The notes under the pieces: model-generated
Databases searched by the model: none
Told to the model about the DNA's origin: nothing
The model's input: only the letters and a program-made list of their open reading frames with translations
NCBI GenBank assembly: GCA_900549105.1
Contig: URND01000099.1
Location: 1-11,167 of the forward strand
DNA: 11,167 nt
Reading direction: 5' to 3'
Origin: an uncultured Eubacteriales bacterium
GTDB taxonomy: Bacteria; Bacillota; Clostridia; Lachnospirales; Lachnospiraceae
Made by a program: the position numbers and the translations under genes
Shown here: piece by piece, positions 7,627 to 11,167 of the stretch
Numbering within the stretch: position 1 is the first letter of the stretch
How the letters are laid out: every line of letters begins with the position of its first letter

Positions 7627-7647
7627 TATGATTCCCCCATTTATCTA

Positions 7648-9012
7648 TTAATTCTTAAAACTGTGAATTGGCGCCGGAATACGTCCGCCCCGATTCACAA
7701 AGGCTTCACAGCCAAAACGATTTACCGGCATAATCGGCGCATAGCCCAAAAGGCCGCCGAACTCAACCATCTCGCCGACATCCTTTCCGATAACCGGAAT
7801 CAGCCGTACCGCAGTTGTTTTCTGATTAATCATGCCGATAGCCATTTCATCGGCAATGATACCGGAAATCGTTGTTGCCGGAGTATCCCCCGGAATCGCA
7901 ATCATGTCAAGGCCTACCGAGCAGACACAGGTCATGGCTTCCAGTTTCTCCAGTGTCAAAGCGCCGGCCTGAACCGAGTCGATCATTCCCTGATCCTCAG
8001 AAACCGGAATAAAGGCGCCGGAAAGCCCGCCGACATAGGAGGAAGCCATAACGCCGCCCTTCTTTACCTGGTCATTTAAAAGGGCCAGAGCGGCTGTCGT
8101 CCCAGGGGCCCCAACCGATTCCAAACCGATTTCCTCCAGAATTTCAGCAACACTGTCGCCCACCGCCGGCGTTGGAGCCAGCGATAAATCGATAATACCA
8201 AAAGGCACATTCAACCGCCTTGAAGCCTCCTGGGCCACCAGCTGGCCTACGCGGGTAACTTTAAAGGCCGTCTTTTTAATTGTTTCACAAAGCGTGCCAA
8301 AATCCTCGCCGCGAACCTTTTCCAAAGCACGTTTGACAACGCCCGGTCCGCTGACGCCGACATTGATAACCACATCCCCCTCGGTAACGCCGTGGAAAGC
8401 TCCGGCCATAAACGGATTATCATCCGGCGCGTTGCAGAAAACAACCAGTTTGGCGCAGCCAAGAGAATCGGCTTCTTTTGTCAGTTCTGCCGTCTCAAGA
8501 ATTTTTTCTCCGAGCAGTTTCACCGCGTCCATATCAATTCCTGTTTTTGTTGAACCGACATTCACTGAACTGCATACCCTCTCCGTGGAAGCCAGCGCTT
8601 TCGGAATGGACTCAATCAATAAACGGTCGCTGGCTGTCATACCTTTAGAAACAAGGGCCGAATAGCCGCCAAGGAAATTGACGCCCACTTCAAGAGCTGC
8701 CTTATCAAGTGTCTTTGCAATTGCCACATAATCATCGACAGTCTTGCAGCAGGAGCTGCCAATCAGACTGATCGGTGTCACGGAGATTCGTTTATTTACA
8801 ATCGGAATACCAAATTCATTTTCAATCTCACAGCCGGTGGATACAAGGTTTTTTGCCTTTGTCGTAATCTTATGATAAATATTTTCGCAAACTTTATGCA
8901 CATCCGTATCGCAGCAGTCTAAAAGGCTGATTCCCATAGTAATCGTCCGCACATCCAGATTGGACTCTTCAATCATCTTATTGGTTTCCTGTACCTCATA
9001 TAAATTAATCAT
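7648..9012 (-). CDS. UPF0210 / PFL-family (DUF711) protein of unknown function
   Basis: A 454-residue protein recognised as UPF0210. Recognisable stretches are MINLYEVQETNKMI at the start, ITMGISLLDCCD (C33, C34), TPISLIGSSCCK (C88, C89), SSVNVGSTKTGIDMDAV, VINVGVSGPGVVKRALE, LAPTPAVGDSVAEILEEIG, GLSGAFIPVSEDQGMI and GRIPAPIHSFKN at the end. From family knowledge, solved members have a fold resembling pyruvate formate-lyase, hence the PFL label, but no activity is established, and I do not see a clear glycyl-radical RVxGY motif here. Two Cys-Cys pairs in the N-terminal fifth are notable. The start at 9012 has GAGGTG 5 nt upstream; the longer start at 9042 would run into the ACT gene. Only 11 nt separate it from UPF0237, the usual partner in Firmicutes and some archaea. 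Confidence 0.93.
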   Translation of the reverse strand: MINLYEVQETNKMIEESNLDVRTITMGISLLDCCDTDVHKVCENIYHKITTKAKNLVSTGCEIENEFGIPIVNKRISVTPISLIGSSCCKTVDDYVAIAKTLDKAALEVGVNFLGGYSALVSKGMTASDRLLIESIPKALASTERVCSSVNVGSTKTGIDMDAVKLLGEKILETAELTKEADSLGCAKLVVFCNAPDDNPFMAGAFHGVTEGDVVINVGVSGPGVVKRALEKVRGEDFGTLCETIKKTAFKVTRVGQLVAQEASRRLNVPFGIIDLSLAPTPAVGDSVAEILEEIGLESVGAPGTTAALALLNDQVKKGGVMASSYVGGLSGAFIPVSEDQGMIDSVQAGALTLEKLEAMTCVCSVGLDMIAIPGDTPATTISGIIADEMAIGMINQKTTAVRLIPVIGKDVGEMVEFGGLLGYAPIMPVNRFGCEAFVNRGGRIPAPIHSFKN

Positions 9013-9023
9013 GATGTCACCTC

Positions 9024-9296
9024 TTAAATTCTGTGCATACAATTAAAAATGTCTTCATGCTGCATCTTGATTTTTACGCCAATCTGTTCGCCGATTTCTT
9101 TTAACTCTTTGGATAAAATTTCGAATTCCTTTGAAGCGGCATTCGCATCTACTATCATCATCATATTAAAATAATCCTGCACGATTGTCTGAGAAATATC
9201 CAGGATATTTACATTATTCTCTGCCAGATAGGTACATACTTTTGCAATAATTCCTACGGTGTCTTTCCCAATTACAGTAATAATTGTCTTTTTCAT
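9024..9296 (-). CDS. ACT domain protein, UPF0237
   Basis: A 90-residue single-domain protein. The beginning MKKTIITVIGKDTVGIIAKV, then LAENNVNILDISQTIVQDYF and MMMIVDANAAS, is a standard ACT domain with its strand-helix-strand order; such domains bind small ligands, often amino acids, at dimer interfaces. The rest is a helix with KELKEIGEQIGVKIKMQHEDIFNCMHRI. It belongs to the UPF0237 type, related in fold to the glycine-cleavage repressor GcvR, but carries no DNA-binding domain. AGGAGG lies 8 nt before the ATG. The gene sits 20 nt after walJ and 11 nt before UPF0210, so it is probably co-transcribed and acts with UPF0210, possibly as a ligand-sensing subunit. That role is inference. Confidence 0.92.
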   Translation of the reverse strand: MKKTIITVIGKDTVGIIAKVCTYLAENNVNILDISQTIVQDYFNMMMIVDANAASKEFEILSKELKEIGEQIGVKIKMQHEDIFNCMHRI

Positions 9297-9316
9297 GCTT
9301 TGTTCCTCCTATATTC

Positions 9317-10096
9317 CTATAACGCCAGGTCAAATAAATGTCCTGCATAACTTCTCGGAGCTACCTCTACGTTTACCGAATTCTCAACCTCATTTTTTAC
9401 TGTGGCCAGCGCCAAATCCGGATAATTGTTCTCCTTGCTCAAATGTCCGAGAATGACCTGTTTCAGCCGGTTATTCATCAATTCGGCAACCAGCTGGGCC
9501 GCTTTCTCATTACACAGATGGCCCCGCTCACCAAGAATCCGCCGTTTCAGATAATATGGATAAGGGCCTGCCTGAAGCATATGTATATCATGATTTGCTT
9601 CCACATAGAGCAGGTTGGAATCTTTCAGCCGTTCAACAACGGCCTCGTCATAATACCCCAAATCCGTCACCATTCCCACCTTCTTTTCGCCATCCCGGAC
9701 AAGAAAGCTTACCGGGTCCGCCGCATCGTGGGAAATAGAAAAGGATTCCATCGAAAGATTTCCGACCTTGAATTCCCGTCCGGCCTCAATCGGCTGGAAT
9801 AAATCCGAATCAATCTTGCCCAGTGTTCCCATCTCCGAAATCTGACGCAGAGTCCCTTCCGTCGCATAAATCGGAATATGGAACTTTCTTGAAAGCACGC
9901 CGAGACCGGAAATGTGGTCCGCATGTTCATGGGTAATCAAAATTCCCTGTATATCCTTTCCCTCCAGCGCAAAAGCCTTTAATCCTTCGCATATCCGTTT
10001 GCAGCTGATTCCGGCATCGATAAGAATATGGGTTTCCTCATTTCCCACATATAAACAGTTGCCGCTGCTGCCGCTGGCAATGGTGCCAAATTTCAT
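9317..10096 (-). CDS. walJ: MBL-fold metallohydrolase WalJ/YycJ
   Basis: A 259-residue metallo-beta-lactamase-fold protein. It opens with MKFGTIASGSSGNCLYVG, characteristic of YycJ/WalJ. Metal ligands are H56, H58, D60 and H61 in ITHEHADHISGL, then H123 in SISHDAADPVSF, D145 in VTDLGYYDE and H218 in ILGHLSKENN. YVEANHDIHML and GERGHLCNEKAA are family signatures. Related proteins have been reported as 5'-3' DNA exonucleases with a suggested role in mismatch repair; in Bacillus and streptococci the gene usually follows the walRK two-component genes, which are absent here. The start at 10096 has AGAGGA 8 nt upstream; the ATG at 10102 is too close to that site, and the one at 10156 lies in the promoter. 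It is the first gene of operon A and has its own sigma-A promoter. Confidence 0.93.
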   Translation of the reverse strand: MKFGTIASGSSGNCLYVGNEETHILIDAGISCKRICEGLKAFALEGKDIQGILITHEHADHISGLGVLSRKFHIPIYATEGTLRQISEMGTLGKIDSDLFQPIEAGREFKVGNLSMESFSISHDAADPVSFLVRDGEKKVGMVTDLGYYDEAVVERLKDSNLLYVEANHDIHMLQAGPYPYYLKRRILGERGHLCNEKAAQLVAELMNNRLKQVILGHLSKENNYPDLALATVKNEVENSVNVEVAPRSYAGHLFDLAL

Positions 10097-10127
10097 GGTC
10101 ATCTTCCTCTCTTGTAGTCCATTGATT

Positions 10128-10156
10128 ATTATAATACGAAACCCTGAAAACGGCAA
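10128..10156 (-). promoter_or_regulatory. Sigma-A promoter of the walJ operon
   Basis: On the minus strand TTGCCG (10156-10151) and a perfect TATAAT (10133-10128) are separated by exactly 17 nt. Transcription would start near 10121, giving a leader of about 25 nt with the ribosome binding site of the 10096 start in it. The -35 lies only a few bases after the T-run of the upstream gene's terminator. Confidence 0.8.
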
Positions 10157-10158
10157 GC

Positions 10159-10203
10159 AAAAAGGGCCCTGAATGTAAATTGTATCACATTCAAAACCCT
10201 TTT
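10159..10203 (-). terminator. Intrinsic terminator of the cell wall hydrolase gene
   Basis: Minus-strand RNA pairs AAAAGGGTTTTGAATGT (10203-10187) with ACATTCAGGGCCCTTTT (10176-10160), 17 positions with three G-U pairs, around a 10-nt loop, and ends in a short run of five T's. It begins 26 nt after the stop codon of the hydrolase and directly precedes the walJ promoter. Confidence 0.85.
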
Positions 10204-10229
10204 AAATCCATACTCAGCTTGTTTATTTT

Positions 10230-11167
10230 TTAATAGTTGTAGAATGTATGTCCGCCGATAACAAGATACTCGCTTACGGTTGATAAATCTACATATCCAT
10301 TAAAGTAATAATATCCACCGATATTATTGACTCCTGCCAACGCTTCCTCAGCAGCCCGCATGCAGGATTCGCTTGGACCGCTGTAAAGTACGTTATCAAG
10401 AACTCCGTTATGGGCTCCCGGGAACTGTCCCGGTGCATAGATAACTTCGGCAATGGTATCATCAAATCTAGGATCCTTTACCCGGTTCAGAATGACATTG
10501 GCCACAGCCAACTGTCCTTCATAAGGCTCTGCACCCGATTCCACATAAACCATACAGGCCAGTAAGTACACTTCATCGGATGATACAGATAAGGCCGAAG
10601 AAGTAACTGCGCTTTCCGCCGGCTGGCCGGAACTTGCCTGTCCTTCATTTACCTGATTTCCGGCTGCCTGTTCTGTTGAATCTGCAGCCGCCATTTCTTC
10701 TTCCTCAGCTATGGACACTGCTTCGCCCAGTTCCAGTTTCTCTTCCACATATTCAGTGGCTACGAAGCCTTCGCCTTCGCCGAAATTAATCTGAGTCCAT
10801 TCTTCTCCGCTTTCTACTACCGGAAAAACTTCACTCTCAATGGCTGTTGCAACCACATCGCTGTTCGCATCAGCCGCCTGGCGGATATTCAGGGATTCAA
10901 CTGTCACCGTTACCTCACGGCGGCCGATTTCCTTTGCCAGCATCTCGGCATCATAGCCGATTGAAATATCTTTTGTGGAGATATATCCTGTGACATTGCC
11001 CGAAGAAACCTTCGTCCATTCAGGCCCCCATTCTTCAACCACGCCGCCGGAAGCCGGGTATATCTTGCCCGCGACTTCACTCTCAGCATTGTCCGCAGAA
11101 TAAATTTCCAAATAAGGTTCTGTGTTCACCACAAACTTTCCTGAAAACTCTCCATTGTAGAACAGAC
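10230..11167 (-). CDS. Secreted cell wall hydrolase with SH3-like repeats and SleB-type domain (5' end beyond window)
   Basis: The last 311 residues are visible; the frame stays open to the right edge, so the true start and any signal peptide lie outside, and the GTG at 11132 is probably internal. Counting from that GTG, a bacterial SH3-like repeat covers about 1-55 (ending VTGYISTKDIS) and a second about 73-130 (VESLNIRQAADANSDVV to GFVATEYV). A low-complexity acidic and Ser/Ala/Gln-rich linker runs from 131 to 183. The C-terminal domain, 185-300, matches Hydrolase_2 (SleB-like): YLLACMVYVESGAEPYEGQ with candidate catalytic E198, then AVANVILNRVKDPRF, VIYAPGQFPG and YYYFNG. SleB relatives are lytic transglycosylases acting on spore cortex or cell wall peptidoglycan. 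Vegetative wall turnover or germination are both possible here. A strong terminator follows. Confidence 0.92.
   Translation of the reverse strand, partial: LFYNGEFSGKFVVNTEPYLEIYSADNAESEVAGKIYPASGGVVEEWGPEWTKVSSGNVTGYISTKDISIGYDAEMLAKEIGRREVTVTVESLNIRQAADANSDVVATAIESEVFPVVESGEEWTQINFGEGEGFVATEYVEEKLELGEAVSIAEEEEMAAADSTEQAAGNQVNEGQASSGQPAESAVTSSALSVSSDEVYLLACMVYVESGAEPYEGQLAVANVILNRVKDPRFDDTIAEVIYAPGQFPGAHNGVLDNVLYSGPSESCMRAAEEALAGVNNIGGYYYFNGYVDLSTVSEYLVIGGHTFYNY

Noticed and set aside
10097..10156. Longer walJ start beginning at 10156
   Set aside because: It would begin in the -35 box of the promoter; family N-terminus MKFGTIASGSSGN and the ribosome binding site support 10096.
11130..11132. 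GTG as the true start of the cell wall hydrolase
   Set aside because: The frame stays open upstream to the window edge, there is no ribosome binding site, and a secreted protein should have a signal peptide that is absent here.
1..11167. A new defence, mobile or secondary-metabolism system
   Set aside because: All genes belong to known chromosomal families in intact operons; no transposase, integrase, repeat array or cluster of unknown accessory genes is present.

Overview
The window looks like an ordinary, gene-dense chromosomal stretch of an endospore-forming Firmicute. I infer a clostridial relative, most likely Lachnospiraceae-like. The reasons are a full-length spoIVA (an endosporulation gene), AGGAGG-type ribosome binding sites, a YgiQ radical SAM protein, a UPF0237/UPF0210 gene pair and an SH3-plus-SleB-type cell wall hydrolase. 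Base composition is moderate. Every credible gene lies on the minus strand, so the window is described from its right end (upstream) to its left end. I see no mobile element, CRISPR array, tRNA or rRNA.

Right end (11167-10159): the C-terminal part of a secreted cell wall hydrolase with two SH3-like repeats and a SleB-type catalytic domain, closed by a 17-bp intrinsic terminator. A good sigma-A promoter (TTGCCG, 17 nt, TATAAT) directly abuts that terminator.

Operon A (10096-6166): walJ/yycJ metallo-beta-lactamase-fold nuclease, a 90-residue ACT-domain protein (UPF0237), UPF0210/PFL-family protein, and PepD dipeptidase. Gaps are 11 to 21 nt. The UPF0237/UPF0210 couplet has no established function.

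spoIVA unit (6128-4564): the ATPase that forms the spore-coat basement layer. Its Shine-Dalgarno is the 3' arm of a 14-bp hairpin that is followed by six T's and then the ATG. This can be read as the terminator of operon A, as a lid on the spoIVA ribosome binding site, or as both. A sigma-E-like -10 box sits in the other arm, so a sporulation transcript would start in the loop and escape the hairpin. This is the most interesting signal in the window. spoIVA itself ends in a very clean 13-bp terminator.

Operon B (4533 to the left edge): a putative sigma-A promoter, then rnhA (RNase HI), an RsmF-like 16S rRNA m5C methyltransferase, an RsuA-family pseudouridine synthase, a HAD phosphatase, and YgiQ, which is cut by the window edge. 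Three of the four junctions overlap or lie within 11 nt and the fourth is 28 nt, so one polycistronic RNA-metabolism transcript is likely. No stretch longer than about 150 bases lacks a gene; the three largest gaps hold the promoters, terminators and hairpin listed.
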